Counted from the first letter of the stretch, positions 33,620-44,937 are shown. The stretch is DNA of 64,000 bases from Isochrysis galbana (GCA_018136815.1 CM030943.1:1479975-1543974), one strand, 5' to 3'. The notes: generated by a model from the letters alone, not told the origin. Program-made: numbers and translations.

Positions 33620-34098
33620 ACGCTCCTGGTTGCTGGTGTCTCTCCTCTCTTTCTCTTTCTCCCGTCTCTCCTCTTCTTCTTCCTCTCTCCTCTCTCCCCT
33701 CTCTCCCCCTCTCTCACCTCAAACGCACCTGCGACTCCCAACTATTCCCAAATCTCTCCGCTCTCTTCTCCCTGCTTCCCCTTCTCCCCACTCCACTCCC
33801 CTACACACTCTCTCTCTCTCTCTCTCTCTTCCCCCCCTCTCCCCCCCCTCCCTTCCTCTTCCCCTCTCTCTCCCTCCACTCCCATCTCTCTGCTTCCCAC
33901 CCCCCCCTCCTCCCCCCCGCCCCGCCCTTCTCAGGTCTCCCGCGGCACCAGGCCAGAAGCGCTGGCAGGGGGCGGCGGAAGGGGGGGGGGAGGGGGAGGG
34001 CGAGGGAGGGCTGGGGAAGGCGGCGCAGCGCAGCCAAGCAGGTCAGCGGGAACGAAAGGGGCAGGGAGGGGCGCACGCACTCAGCCCCCACTCACGTC
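33620..34098 (+). other. CT-rich upstream region of the 34099 gene
   Basis: Long pyrimidine tracts (33640-33920) pass into GGC/GGGA-rich sequence just before the ATG. Two Ser/Leu/Pro frames through it are artefacts. Confidence 0.6.
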
Positions 34099-34677
34099 AT
34101 GCGCCCCTCCGCCTCCTCTGACGAGGTGGAGCGTGCCAAAGAGAAGTTTGCGGAGACTGCTGCTGCGCAGCGGAAGCTCCTGCTTGCCGCAGGCTTGAAG
34201 CCAGCGCACGTGTCCCGCAAGATGATGGACCAGCTGATTGAGAACCGGTCTGCTCCGTCGTGCACCTCCGATGAAGGCCTTTCCGAGCTCCATCAGCTCA
34301 TCAGTGAGACGGGCTTTGAGACGGTGCATGCAGCGGGCACGCTGATGCTCAGGGACGAGATCGCACGCCTGCGTAGCCAGGGTCACAGCACGGCAGAAGT
34401 GATACAACAGCTCGACCACCGGCTGAGCAGCGTGACAAAGTTGAGAACCACGAGTGACGAAAATCTGCTGTGCATGCCGCAGAAGAAGCTGAAACTCTGT
34501 GAAGGCAGCCCGCACAACCTGCCGGCCTCACGGCCGCGGAGCACCCCTTGTGTGTGGGACGTCGCCGCTTCCCGTCCCCTGGCCGACAAGCGGCCGCGGG
34601 AAGAGGTACCGAAAGATGTCAAGGCGGTGAAGCTGTGCAGGTCCCGCACGGAGGATGGCGAGGAGCAAGTCATATGA
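34099..34677 (+). CDS. Small charged protein of unknown function, 192 aa
   Basis: The Met at 34099 (MRPSASSDEVERAKEKF) begins normal protein sequence after the low-complexity leader. The first 125 residues are helical and amphipathic (AAAQRKLLLAAGLKPAHVSRKMMDQLIENR, given in parts here: QRKLLLAAGLKPAHV and RKMMDQLIENR). The tail is basic with possible nuclear-targeting patches (PQKKLKL, ADKRPREE, DVKAVKLCR). No enzyme motif is seen. The fold may be a small helical adaptor and location may be nuclear; both are inference. The frame is open upstream only because of the CT-rich tract. Confidence 0.65.
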   Translation: MRPSASSDEVERAKEKFAETAAAQRKLLLAAGLKPAHVSRKMMDQLIENRSAPSCTSDEGLSELHQLISETGFETVHAAGTLMLRDEIARLRSQGHSTAEVIQQLDHRLSSVTKLRTTSDENLLCMPQKKLKLCEGSPHNLPASRPRSTPCVWDVAASRPLADKRPREEVPKDVKAVKLCRSRTEDGEEQVI

Positions 34678-37365
34678 TGGGCCACATCAAAGCTCAGGCG
34701 CCACAGCCTCTTCATGAGCATGGCGTCCCTATTTTGATGGCTTGACGTGTTGCTCTGCCTGCGCTCGAGCCACTTGGATACGAATCGCTTCCTACTTTGT
34801 TTGCGCCATGGTATAGCAACCTCGTTCGCTGCTCTTGTTGGGGCACTGACTACTCCTCCCACGGACTCTAGAGGTGTGGGTGCGCAGCACACGTCCACAA
34901 CGTGAGATGGTCATCATCCGGTCTAATTCACCATGCTTATCGCCATCTCCTGTGTACTGCACGAGACTGCTTCCGCAGCTCCACCGGACAACTCCCCTAG
35001 GAAGTAAAATATCATACCGGGTGCCTGTCGACATGCAGCTAGTTGAGGCCCGCTCGTCCTTGCATTCACGGTCGCCTTTCATGTGAGTGTGGCCACCACT
35101 CCTCGGCTTCTCAACATATCTTCATTTTGCCAATGGAGAGGATGGGGCTTCGTGTCTTCATGCGCGCAAAATAAGGCGCATGCATCTCGTAAACGTCAAT
35201 GCATCACCGGCGTTATCGGAGGAGTGCCATTGCCGGCAGACTGGGATCTCGCATTTTCTATACATCATCAAAATGCATTGCAAGTACTTTGGGACGGGTG
35301 GCGTCCTAGTACATCATTGCGACGTTGTACCCTACTTTGCTGTTGCAAGCACTTTCTTCATGATTCTCCGCTGCTCTTGCTATGAGCTTGCCCTTGCTCA
35401 GCACACCCATAGGTATACGAGAAGGTGTCGCATTTGTGTGAGCGGTGGGTTCCGTGCGGGTTAGCTCGTTGAAGTTGGAAGCCTTCAAGTGTCTGCGCCT
35501 ATAGAGTGGATTTGTTGCCGTCGTGGGTGCCTAGGTCTCTTTTGATCGTTGTCAGCTGCCACTCTTTTCGTGGAGCCGTACCTCTGTGGTGTGTGCGCGT
35601 GCGATGAGCGTTGATGAGGGGTTATGTGTTATGTATGTGGGGCGGGATTTGTGGTAAGTGGGATTGCTTGAATGTACAATAGCTATAGCTAGCCGGGGGG
35701 GTTTGGGTTTGCAGCGACTCAACGGGGACTCAACTGCGGCGTCTTGGCAAGTCGCGCCCTTGAGTCGTTGTTGAGTCTCGACTTCTCGTCTAGTGGGGGG
35801 GTATTGGGTCGGTGTCAGAGCAAGGCTGATCTCACTCTTGGAGATTGCCTGCGAGGGCGCGCGCCGGCAGCTAGCGCGGAACGCGGTTCTTGCGGGGAGC
35901 TCATGGAGCTTTCCTCGGGAGTGACTACAGGCATGGCGATCGACGCACGACGCACGGAGGGCGCGGAAGTGCATAAGGAGGCTTGTGGGGGGTGGTGGCA
36001 GGCGACTGGGGACTAGGGGTGGCTCAGGCGCGTGCTTGACTTGTATTGACTGGTTGACTCGGGGTATAGACTCGGGAACTCAGGGGGACTCGCTTGAGAA
36101 CGCGGAGGGACTCGACGAAGTTGCTACAACCACTCACGAAAAAACCCAAAACCCGACGACCACGGGCTCAAAAAACTAACGTAAACACTCCGGAATCATA
36201 CGATGAACAAACCCCTCCCGCGCGGCGAAGGCTGAGGTCGCACGCAGCGAACAACGACGGACAACGATGCTGTGAACAACAGGATACACCGACTCACGAA
36301 CACACCAGAATCATCCACCCAAACCAAGCAAATTATCAAGCAACCGCGACCCCAAATCACCGAGAACCCAAACACGTCGCGAGTCGCGAGAGCAGACGGA
36401 GAGAGAGAGAGCGAGAGAGAGAGAGACTCCGCAGCGACGGCCGGAGCGTGTCTCCCTTGTAACTTCCCACGTGGCGGAGAGTCCGAAGGGGAGCGTCATG
36501 TCGCGCGACCGCGGCGATCACTTCGGATACAGATCGCAACGAGATACCCTTGCGACGGAAGAAATCTTGCTGTTGACTGTTGAGCGTGAGCACCTTCTAG
36601 TTCTAGACGCTGCTCTAACGAACAACCCTAAGTAGCAACCAAGGGGGAGAAACACCAAAGGGGCCAAGGGCTTGCATGCAACTTGCATCAAGGGGAAAGA
36701 TTCCCTCACCCAAGAATAGGGGTGGGGAGGGGAAGAAAAAGTAAACCCTTTCCATCCTTCCTGGAAGCGAGTACTTTTTTCGTGAGGGGGGGCGAAGAAT
36801 TCCTCTGCCGCTTCTCGTCTGCGGAGCGGAGCGATGGTCTCCGCCTCGCTCGAGGTGGTCGATCTCCACCACGCTCCTGCGGACGTGTGGTGGGGTGTTG
36901 CAGGCTCGCTCGCGACTGGCGCGACAAGTTTGGCCCAAGAGATGGCTCTGTGGGTCGAACAGCACGTTCGCCCGCCGACCGAGCCGAGCTCTGGTGGTGG
37001 GCGCCTCAGTGTTGTCGTTTGAACCCCTCGTGACCCCCCACACGTTAGGTGGCCATGGCGGCCAATCTTGGTGACCCGACGCGCTCCGACGCGCGTGGAG
37101 CGGCTTATCACACCGGTGCGCTGCCCTCCTCACCTTGCACACCCGCGTCCGCTCACTCCGAACCCATAGCATGCATGTTGCGTGATACACACGTTTTCGC
37201 ATGCTCGCCAGGCCGTTCCTCTCCACAGAAACTGACATTCCCTTCGGTTACCGCGCAGATCCAGGAAGGCGCCTCGGCCACCACTCCAAAGTGGGATCTG
37301 AGGCGTCTAGAGCGGCTGATATCGGGCCCAGTCGTGCCCAGTTCCGTAGCCCACGCCTCTTGTCA
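34678..37365. other. Long intergenic stretch without a supported gene
   Basis: Short frames occur on both strands without domain signals. Near 36120-36270 there is sequence (AACTAACGTAAACACTCCGG, AACAACGACGGACAACGA) loosely like the area right of the family 1 block at 18220-18280, so part of it is probably decayed element. A short GA tract lies at 36400-36425. Confidence 0.5.
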
Positions 37366-37800
37366 GTGGTGCCGCGGGTACCGAGGCTCCCTCTCGGTAC
37401 TCACGGCACCATTCCCTCCTGTTACCCCGCAGGCGAAATATTCCAGCGCGATGTGCGCTGGCGCTGGCGCTGTGAAATTTTAATTTGCCGTGTGCGCGAT
37501 GCCAGACGTGCCGAAGGGGCGCGCCCGACCGCTTGCACGGCCGGGGCCGTGGTTGGTGCTACGAGTGGTGCCGTGGGCACCGAGGTCCCCCTTGGTACCC
37601 ACGGCACCATTTCCTCCCTTTGTCACACAAGCATGGATTGCAAGGTTGCAGGAAGGTTGTGGTGAGTTCGTGCTGACAGCGCGGCTGGTGCGAGAGCGGG
37701 CGCCAGAACCACCGCGCTGGACCGCTAGCGCAGCTGGAGCCGTGGCTCGCATTGCCTCCTCCAAGTGGTGCCGTGGGCACTGATCGGTGCCTACGGCACC
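37366..37800. repeat. Three hairpins on a 200-bp period
   Basis: Inverted repeats built on GGTGCCGTGGGCACC/GGTACCCACGGCACC occur at 37368-37410, 37567-37608 and 37767-37800. They start 199-200 bp apart and each is followed by ATTCCCTC or ATTTCCTC. Sequence between hairpins is not obviously conserved. Confidence 0.8.
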
Positions 37801-37830
37801 ATTCCCTCTTTTTGCCTCGGAGTTTGGGTG

Positions 37831-38340
37831 TGTTGCCGGGCCGAATTTTACAAAAATTACATGGAACTGGTGAAACACGACTTTCTAAGGGTCTTGAACT
37901 ACGCCTTAGCCATAGGACGACTGAGTGTATCTATGAGAGAGGGAGACATCATACTGCTATATAAAAAAGGAGACACACGGGACCCGAGGAACTATAGGCC
38001 CGCGAAACTTTGTAGCTGCTTTGGTGTCATCATGAGGAATCCCTCCTTGATTTCTCTTGGAGTTTTGGGTGCAATTTTGAAAAGTCGATTTTTCCCGTCC
38101 CCACCCCTACCAAGAAGCGAACCTACACCCTACACCGATCTCCAAGGGGAGATGGCAAATTACACCTCAAATCTCGAGTGGATAGAGCATAGAGCAACCG
38201 ACTCGCTCGCCAAACACTACCTTGACCGAGAAGAAAGAAGCAAGGACCTACCAGCCAAGGGTAGCGGACCTAGGGAATGTGAGAGGAAATTTCCGCACGC
38301 CAACGCGAACGCCAAACGCCGGAAGGCAACGATACCCTAA
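37831..38340 (+). pseudogene. LINE reverse transcriptase fragment
   Basis: From 37831 the frame reads EFYKNYMELVKHDFLRVLNY, then GRLSVSMREGDIILLYKKGD and DPRNYRPAKL. This is the conserved start of non-LTR retrotransposon reverse transcriptases. The catalytic palm is missing. The frame continues into sequence with EHRATDSLAKHYLDREE that may come from the element's 3' part, so the middle has been deleted. Confidence 0.8.
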
Positions 38341-39241
38341 CGAGGCCAAGCAGAACCTACGAAGAACAGGCCTGGACGACAACGAAGCCGTCAGCAGGTC
38401 CCAAGAGAGAACCGGAACCCAACGAGAAACGACAAGCCTTGCAAGAAGCTAAATAAGCAGCCTCCTCAAGGCACCCCGAGAGCCTGAGACAAGCGCGCAG
38501 CGAGCGACAGGCGACCTGGCTCCTTTGGGTCAAGATTACCCGAAAGGAGGAAACCTGGACTCTAGACCTGACGTAAACAGGCTAGAAGGAACGAAACGAG
38601 AACCCGAATTCTAGGCCGCTAGGGACGAACCTACCAACCTAGATGTGCCTGAGCTTCACCGTGTGGCCGCACGGCGAAGGACTTGGAAATGAGAGCATGG
38701 AAATCGCATCATCTGCGATGAATGCGACAGGGCAGAGCAAGACTTGCCCCCCCCCCGCGGGCAGAGGTGGATTAGTCATATCCGGACAGCCATCAGCCTG
38801 CCTAAGTTATAGTAGTTAGCATTGCGGTACCATTGACGTAGCTAATTATAAGAGGTCGGCGGTGCATATTTCACATTTGGAAGGGGGCCAACTGCCGCCT
38901 CGCCAGTGGTTGGAACGCTGTGAGCCGCATCGCCAACATCCCCTCGGACACGCGCTAGGGAGGCACTAGACGTCGGGGCGTAGTGATCGCACCAACAGCT
39001 TGCCAACATTTTTCCTATTAGATTGGATGAGTCCTCCCCTTCTTTGCTTAAGCCATACTTGCTGAGGCAGGTTGGTACAATCACGCGCCCGGACGGCTCC
39101 TCATTCCCATTTTGATGCACCCACCACTCTTCCTTTCTAACCCCCCCCCCCCCCCAAATCAACCATCATTTTGATGGGGTTGGTGTACAACACCTTGGCA
39201 TATGCGTTCGTGTTGAGCATGGGGTCGGGGGAGAGGGAACC

Positions 39242-42200
39242 CTACGAGAATCCTGCGGACGCCTCGTCAAGACCCTCTTCATTGACCATCTCCTGCGCCG
39301 CCATGTCAAGCACACGGCTATGCGAACTCGAACGGGCTTTGCGTTTGAATAGCGGCGAGGGTAAGTGTTTTCGATCCTTCGTCCCCGTAGCCTTCGACGA
39401 GGCTGGCGGCGGTGTGGTGCGCAGAAAGTAAGAGAGGAAATTGTCGACGTCTTCCAGAGTGAGATCGTCTCTCGATGAGATGAACATGTCGTTAGGCAGC
39501 AGCTCGGGCCGCTCGTGCCATTCGCAGTCCGTCTTGCAAGGCTCGCCTAGATGGGCGGAGCTTGGGCTGGGTGGACGGGTAGTGGCAGGCGTCTGAATGT
39601 GCTGCCTGACGCCCTGCGAGACGAGCACTTGCACGGCGTACGAGGACGGCAGATTGGGGTCTGCTTGCTTCTTGTGTAGCACGCGGAAGACGATGTGAGT
39701 GAGGTACCCCAGCTCGAGCTTATCAAACTTTGCACGCGCCTCGTCGGAAAAAATGCTTTGCACCCCCCGCTCCTCCATGTTGTCTTCGTGCTGCACCGCG
39801 AACACTTCGGAGCCAAAGCGGAGCACGTTGAAGAGAGAGTGGATATGCGATTCGGACGTGAAGTAGAGCCGAGTGCGCACATGACGGTCGCCAGAGCGTA
39901 CATCTGTCATTGCCGATGTGTCGAGGCGATGCACTCGCTCTTCCATGTGGCGTTCTGCGTCCATGCCGGCTAGCATATCCTGCAGCAGCTTAGCGAGCAT
40001 CTTCCAGGCGATTTGAAGCCCAATGGATACCTTGTGTACGGGCTCGATGCCGTATTCCTGCGGCACCACGTACGAGGCCAGCGTGCGAGAAGCACCAAAT
40101 ATCTGGGGCAGGGCGCCCAGGCCGAGGTGTTCGTTGTGCACCATATCATATAGCGCATTATCATAAATGTCGGGGATCTTGGACGTGTCGTACACATCCT
40201 TGCGCGGAACGTAAAAGTCCTTGTACAGTTGCAACCAACGGCCATACTGCAGGTGCGGCGTCTCCCCATTCGCGACGCTGCTCTGGTTGACCACAGCGGA
40301 GCCTAGGGCAACATCGCGCGAGGGGATACGGGGCACACCGACGGCAGGCGTATGCTTGTGGAGCCGCTCTCGCAGCTCGCCGACCAAGTCCCCTACGAGC
40401 CCGTGCAATTGCTCGAGCGCCTGGCGGGGCGTTTGGTGCGACTTTCCCAGCCAGTGCGAGAAGAGCAGTCCCGGGTTTGGAAGCTCAGGCGCAGGCGCCT
40501 GATCAACGATCTGTCCGTGCTCAAGTCCACGTGCGCCCTCCGCGGCGCCATCTGCACCGGGCGTGGTCTCCGTGGAAGGAGAGACTTCGGTCGTCTCAAA
40601 TGTCTCGGGCGAGATGCGGTGCGAGAGGTTGAGTAATCGGCCAATCTGTTCCTTGGAGCGATCCATACCCGCACGGCCCTCTTCGCTCGTGTCATCAAGC
40701 ATGGCGGTCGCCGCCTTGTCCTTCGAGACGAGCGAGGCGAGAATCGGTGGCAAGGCGCCTTCAAGGTCGAGGAAGCCCTTGGTGAACGCGGCGGCCGTCA
40801 TCTGGACTCGCCCCTCATCGGAAGAATAAATCTTGAGGTCGTGACGATACGTCGAGTGTAGTCGAAGCACGCCGCCGCCCACCTCGTCACCTGGGTAGAG
40901 GGAGTTGCGGAATTTGGCTCCGAGCCAAGCTGCCTGTGCCTCGCCCAGCGCCGTCAACTCACCACCCCACTTGAGTATGAAGAGCGCCTCGGTGGCGATC
41001 TCCTTGGGCGGCGTACCATCCTCCGCGGCCGGGACAACCTCCCAAGCGATGGGCTTGATCTGGACCTTGCGGTTGATCCCCGAGAAGGGGTGCGACTGAA
41101 GCACCTGTTGCACAGTCATCAACTTATCGAGCTCCTCGTCACATCGGCCCGAATCGTCCCCCATCTGCGCTGCTGGATCTGACGATGCAGACTGACTCGC
41201 GGCAGCCCTCCTGCAGTCAAGTAGCCGCTGCTGCACCAACGACGAAATGATGGTCGTGAGCTCCTCCATGGCCCTGATCTTCTTGATTTTGAGCTCGGCG
41301 CGCGGGTCTTGCTTCTCCCCCAACAGCCCGAGCAGCGCGGGCTCGCTCGTCCGCATCTTTAGCTTTTGTTTTGGCGTGCGGTCGCCGTGACGAGTCAGGG
41401 CAACAACGCACAACAGCTCCGACTCGTCCGTGTCCGTGGGCGCGCGCAGGGACGCCTTGGGCGGCATCGGTCCCTTGTCGGCTTCGAGACGGTTGGGAGG
41501 TGGCATTTGGGGCTGTCCTTGAGGAAAGCGCTCGAGATGGTGCGGGCAGATGGCATGCAAACAGTACTGACGCAAGAGATTGGCGGAGTCGGTCCAGAAC
41601 TTGTGCGAATCCTTGACGAAGGACCAGCCATTCACGTCGCACACATACGACTTGCCGCCGGAGCGCAGCAGATCGAAGCCGCACAGTGTTTGCCCGAAGG
41701 CAAGAACCACTTTGCGCGCGATCTCCTTCTCGTCGTTCGTCAGGATGAGCGGGTAGCGGAGCTCTTTGCCACGCGCGTTGCGCACAACCTTGCCGTCAAC
41801 CACGGGGGACTTGCGCGCCTCGCCATGTGCATACTCTGGCCCAACAGCGTAGACCTTAACGTCCGTACCCTCCGTCTGGAGGAGTTCTTCGTAAATGTAG
41901 CTCCGGCCGTCGCAAGCGCGCGTGTTGTGCTCATCCGCATAGAACTGACTTGAGCGATCGCCCACCTTGCGGAAAAGGCGTTTTGAGCCCCCACCTGCTG
42001 AGCGAGGGTAGTAGATCCTGATGTCGTGGTCCTCTCCCGAGATGGGCTTCTCCACGATTGGCTTTTGCAGCCGCTTGCCGTCAATCTCGATGTAGTCCTC
42101 TTGCTCGTCTACAACAGAGCCGGAGCTCCCGTCGTGCACCAGGTAGTGCGGCACGGGCACGCCCACCGCCTCTAGCTTCCGGTAGATGGCGACTCTGTCG

Positions 42201-42763
42201 AATAGCAGCTCTTGCATCACAAGGTCGTTGAACACAAACGGCTTGCGTAGTGCGGCGTACGCCTGCGCTTTGCGGAGCGGGAAGCCGGATGAAAAGAATG
42301 CGATCAGCGCCTCGCATTCGGGCCACTTATCGACGGGCTCGTTGAGTATCATCTCTTCCGGGAAGGTGATCACGCGGAACTCAGAGCGCCCATCAGCAAT
42401 GAAGGCGGTCAGCCGATTAAGCGTCTCGAGCATCGGCGCCGATTTAGCCTTCTTTGCCATAGCGCAGACCCCGATCACGATTGGGCCGTCCGATATGCGC
42501 CGCCAAATGGTCTTCGGGATGAGTGGCGAGCCGCTCGACGCTTGGGAGGAGAGGAAGGGCGTCGACTTGGAGACACGGAATGGCGCTGGCGGCCGCTCGC
42601 TGGGCGGCTGGAGTGGCGCGGCTATGGCGGTCTGCGCTGAGACGCTATGCCTCACGGGCGGCGCTTTGATGCGCGGTGTGCGAAGCGAGTCCAGAAGATT
42701 GTACAGCCGGCCGAGCAGCCGGCGGCTCGCGCCGAGGACGGGGCCGAGGAGCCAGAGCAGCAT
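39242..42763 (-). CDS. PPIP5K: Inositol hexakisphosphate/diphosphoinositol-pentakisphosphate kinase (PPIP5K/VIP1)
   Basis: One 3.5-kb exon encodes 1,173 aa with the two-domain layout of the VIP1 family. These enzymes make and remove the 1-position pyrophosphate on inositol phosphates, linking phosphate and energy status to signalling. Residues about 94-410 are the ATP-grasp kinase: IVIGVCAMAKKAKSAPM, FPLRKAQAYAALRKPFVFND, QKPIVEKPISGEDHDIRIYY, then GFDLLRSGGKSYVCDVNGWS. Residues about 450-1060 are the histidine-phosphatase-like domain: RHGDRTPKQK at 458-467 and LYFTSESHIHSLFNVLRFG later. The tail is Pro/Ser-rich. The Met at 42763 was chosen because the frame upstream is Pro/Ser repeat from G-runs. 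Ordered similarity begins near residue 90, so a later Met is possible. Confidence 0.96.
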   Translation of the reverse strand: MLLWLLGPVLGASRRLLGRLYNLLDSLRTPRIKAPPVRHSVSAQTAIAAPLQPPSERPPAPFRVSKSTPFLSSQASSGSPLIPKTIWRRISDGPIVIGVCAMAKKAKSAPMLETLNRLTAFIADGRSEFRVITFPEEMILNEPVDKWPECEALIAFFSSGFPLRKAQAYAALRKPFVFNDLVMQELLFDRVAIYRKLEAVGVPVPHYLVHDGSSGSVVDEQEDYIEIDGKRLQKPIVEKPISGEDHDIRIYYPRSAGGGSKRLFRKVGDRSSQFYADEHNTRACDGRSYIYEELLQTEGTDVKVYAVGPEYAHGEARKSPVVDGKVVRNARGKELRYPLILTNDEKEIARKVVLAFGQTLCGFDLLRSGGKSYVCDVNGWSFVKDSHKFWTDSANLLRQYCLHAICPHHLERFPQGQPQMPPPNRLEADKGPMPPKASLRAPTDTDESELLCVVALTRHGDRTPKQKLKMRTSEPALLGLLGEKQDPRAELKIKKIRAMEELTTIISSLVQQRLLDCRRAAASQSASSDPAAQMGDDSGRCDEELDKLMTVQQVLQSHPFSGINRKVQIKPIAWEVVPAAEDGTPPKEIATEALFILKWGGELTALGEAQAAWLGAKFRNSLYPGDEVGGGVLRLHSTYRHDLKIYSSDEGRVQMTAAAFTKGFLDLEGALPPILASLVSKDKAATAMLDDTSEEGRAGMDRSKEQIGRLLNLSHRISPETFETTEVSPSTETTPGADGAAEGARGLEHGQIVDQAPAPELPNPGLLFSHWLGKSHQTPRQALEQLHGLVGDLVGELRERLHKHTPAVGVPRIPSRDVALGSAVVNQSSVANGETPHLQYGRWLQLYKDFYVPRKDVYDTSKIPDIYDNALYDMVHNEHLGLGALPQIFGASRTLASYVVPQEYGIEPVHKVSIGLQIAWKMLAKLLQDMLAGMDAERHMEERVHRLDTSAMTDVRSGDRHVRTRLYFTSESHIHSLFNVLRFGSEVFAVQHEDNMEERGVQSIFSDEARAKFDKLELGYLTHIVFRVLHKKQADPNLPSSYAVQVLVSQGVRQHIQTPATTRPPSPSSAHLGEPCKTDCEWHERPELLPNDMFISSRDDLTLEDVDNFLSYFLRTTPPPASSKATGTKDRKHLPSPLFKRKARSSSHSRVLDMAAQEMVNEEGLDEASAGFS

Positions 42764-42965
42764 GAGGGCACGTTGTGGGCACTCGGCCCGTTGAGCACCC
42801 AGCCCTTCGCACTGGCCTGGCCGGCTGGTGAAGCGCGAGGGCGATGGCAGGCGCGGGTGAGGCAGCGCAGCAGTCGCTGCAGTCGGTGGGGGAGGGTGAA
42901 AGCGGGGAGGGGAGGGGAGGGGGGGGGGGGAAGGCGGGCCGAGGGGAGAGAGGGGCGAGGGGGCA

Positions 42966-42998
<33 letters not shown>

Positions 42999-43756
42999 CG
43001 GGACCGAGGCGTGGAGAGGAAGAGGAAAAAGCGTGATAGAGAGAGAGGAAAGGGACCGGTAAAGACACCCCCCCCCCCCCGCCCCCCCCCCCGCCCCACC
43101 CCACCCACTCTCTCAGTCAAAGAGGAGAGAGAGAGGGAGGGGGGCGCGGCCGAGCGAGCGAGCGCCACATATACTAGGAGTACCAGTACTCTACTTACTT
43201 ACTACTCCTTCTATGTACCTGTCTTCCACAACTTTGTAACATGTAGTATGGCGCTGTTTATATGAACTCGAATACAGATACAGATGCCGTTTCCTTGCTT
43301 CCTTGCTTCCCCAGGCCACAGGGCCTCCATGGCCTCTCTCATTTCAAAGGAGGAGAAGAAAGAGGAGCGAGAGGAGGCGAACGAGAGGGGCCGACTTGAA
43401 CATTTTAATTTTTGGAACCGGCCCTCCGACGGCGACTTGACGGAAGCTGAACGCCTCCGTCCGCTGCTTGTCGCCCCTTGCTCACGTTTCCGTGTGTGCG
43501 ACTTCTGTGGGGTACCTGGAGCCTGGCGGGCCTAGACTAATTATTTTGTGCTAGGCCATCTGCCACTGCGCTAAGGCCCTTGCTTAGTAAGGGACCTGAG
43601 CCGCCGGGCTCGGTAAGCCCACCCCGAAGCGCCCACCCTTGCACGCTATATGTATGCGTATGGAGAGCTCTTAAGGCCGAGAAATAAAGACTCAGCAGCA
43701 CGCCTCCCTCGCCCTCGAGGGGGACTGACTGACAACGTGAGGCGGGCGCACGAACA
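42764..43756. other. G/C homopolymer region upstream of PPIP5K
   Basis: Contains a G-run of about 25-30 bases (42968-42998), a second G-run (42918-42930) and C-runs (43068-43092). GA-rich sequence lies at 43120-43140. A small plus-strand frame at 43329-43535 (MASLISKEEKKEEREEANER) shows no domain. Confidence 0.6.
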
Positions 43757-44695
43757 CTAGTACCGCGCGGGCTGCACCCAGTCCGGCACCGCCTCTTCCA
43801 TGCTAGTACTGGCTCCGGCCGCTATAGCGTCGGCCGTGCGGAGCTGTTGTGCCACCGTGTCTCGTGCGTAAATGGCTGCCACGTCGGAATCCCACCGCCC
43901 GCGCGCCTTCAGCTGCTGCGAGGTGCCCCCCGCGTCTGCGAGGTCCGTCGCACCACCGATGCGAAAACTGTGGGCTCCCACATGCGCGGGGTCGAGGGCG
44001 CCATGGAGGCGCGCGGCCAGCCTCTTGGCGTAGTGGTTCAGGGCTGCCGTGGAGATGGGCTGAGGAGAGAAGGACCCTCCCCGGCTACCTGCGGCGCGGG
44101 AGCGGAAAAAGGGGCCGAGGCCGTCGCTGTGCCGGCCCTGCGGGTCCACCGCTGCCAGGCGCCGCATCGCCGAGTATGCGCAGGCCGCGTCGCCCGCCTG
44201 CTCGGGCAGAAGCAGCGGGTAGCGCCTATCCGTCGACTTCTTGAGTGCCCGCACGTGCACCATGAGGCAATTGCGGCTGCCATGCCGCTGCTCCTGCACG
44301 TCGCACAGGCGGATCTCTGCCACCTCTCCGCCACGGAGGAGGAGGGCATGCGCGGCGCAAGCCGCCGCCCAGAGGTTCGCGTCTTCGGGATGCTGCGAGG
44401 AGGCGAGCGCCGGCGCTAGGGCGCGCAGGTGCGAGCTGCGGATACCCACCCGCTTGGCTCGGTCCGCCCTATCCGCCGCCGCTTCGGGAGGCCGGCTGAC
44501 GAGCGCTGCGTCTGGGCCGTCTGGGGTGCGCAGGAGGATCTGGGGGCGAATGGTTCGGCGCGGGAACTGAAGAGACGTGCGGGCTGCGCCCAGACGGCGA
44601 TTGGGCCCGGTTTTGCCCTGGGGATAGCCGCCCGCGCGCCTCGCTGCCGCCCCCATTGACACTTCCCCTCCCTGGGCTGGACGCCTGGTCACCAA
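43757..44695 (-). CDS. Tyrosine recombinase of a Crypton/DIRS-like element
   Basis: The frame gives 312 aa with the catalytic landmarks of tyrosine recombinases in order. They are the first Arg (LLLRGGEVAEIRLCDV), a Lys on the beta-hairpin (VRALKKSTDRRYPLL), HxxR as GAHSFRIGGATDLADAG, a Trp in place of the second His (GRWDS) and the nucleophile Tyr (AAIYAR). Such enzymes move Cryptons and DIRS retrotransposons by strand exchange. The HSFRxGGA form is typical of eukaryotic elements. No reverse transcriptase is visible beside it, so a Crypton or a recombinase fragment is more likely than a full DIRS element. The N-terminal DNA-binding part looks short. All catalytic residues are kept, so it may be recent. 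The start is uncertain. Confidence 0.85.
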   Translation of the reverse strand: MVTRRPAQGGEVSMGAAARRAGGYPQGKTGPNRRLGAARTSLQFPRRTIRPQILLRTPDGPDAALVSRPPEAAADRADRAKRVGIRSSHLRALAPALASSQHPEDANLWAAACAAHALLLRGGEVAEIRLCDVQEQRHGSRNCLMVHVRALKKSTDRRYPLLLPEQAGDAACAYSAMRRLAAVDPQGRHSDGLGPFFRSRAAGSRGGSFSPQPISTAALNHYAKRLAARLHGALDPAHVGAHSFRIGGATDLADAGGTSQQLKARGRWDSDVAAIYARDTVAQQLRTADAIAAGASTSMEEAVPDWVQPARY

Positions 44696-44937
44696 GACGA
44701 CCTCCCCTCGTCTGGCAGCCCTGGCGGTCTAGCACAGTGCGTGGGTGCCAGTGGGTGTTAAGGACATCATGTAGAAAAAGTATGCCTACAATCCTCAATG
44801 AGACTGCGGGAGCTCAACTTGAGCCGCCCAAGATTATAGACCGCCATCTTGCACCCCCGCCGGCTGCCACCTTGTGTAATAGCCATTTTAAGATTAGTAC
44901 GATTTCATCAACATCAGGGGCGAGGAAACTGTACGTC

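Noticed and set aside
36615..37238. Overlapping medium frames at 36.6-37.2 kb
   Set aside because: Frames on both strands lack domain signals and overlap decayed repeat sequence.
37366..37800. CRISPR array, from evenly spaced hairpin repeats
   Set aside because: The spacing of 200 bp, the repeat divergence, only three units and the eukaryotic context do not fit CRISPR.
43550..43680. tRNA-like stem near CTAGGCCATCTGCC and GCTAAGGCCC
   Set aside because: No acceptor stem, anticodon loop or T-loop sequence could be assembled; no tRNA or rRNA gene is supported in the window.
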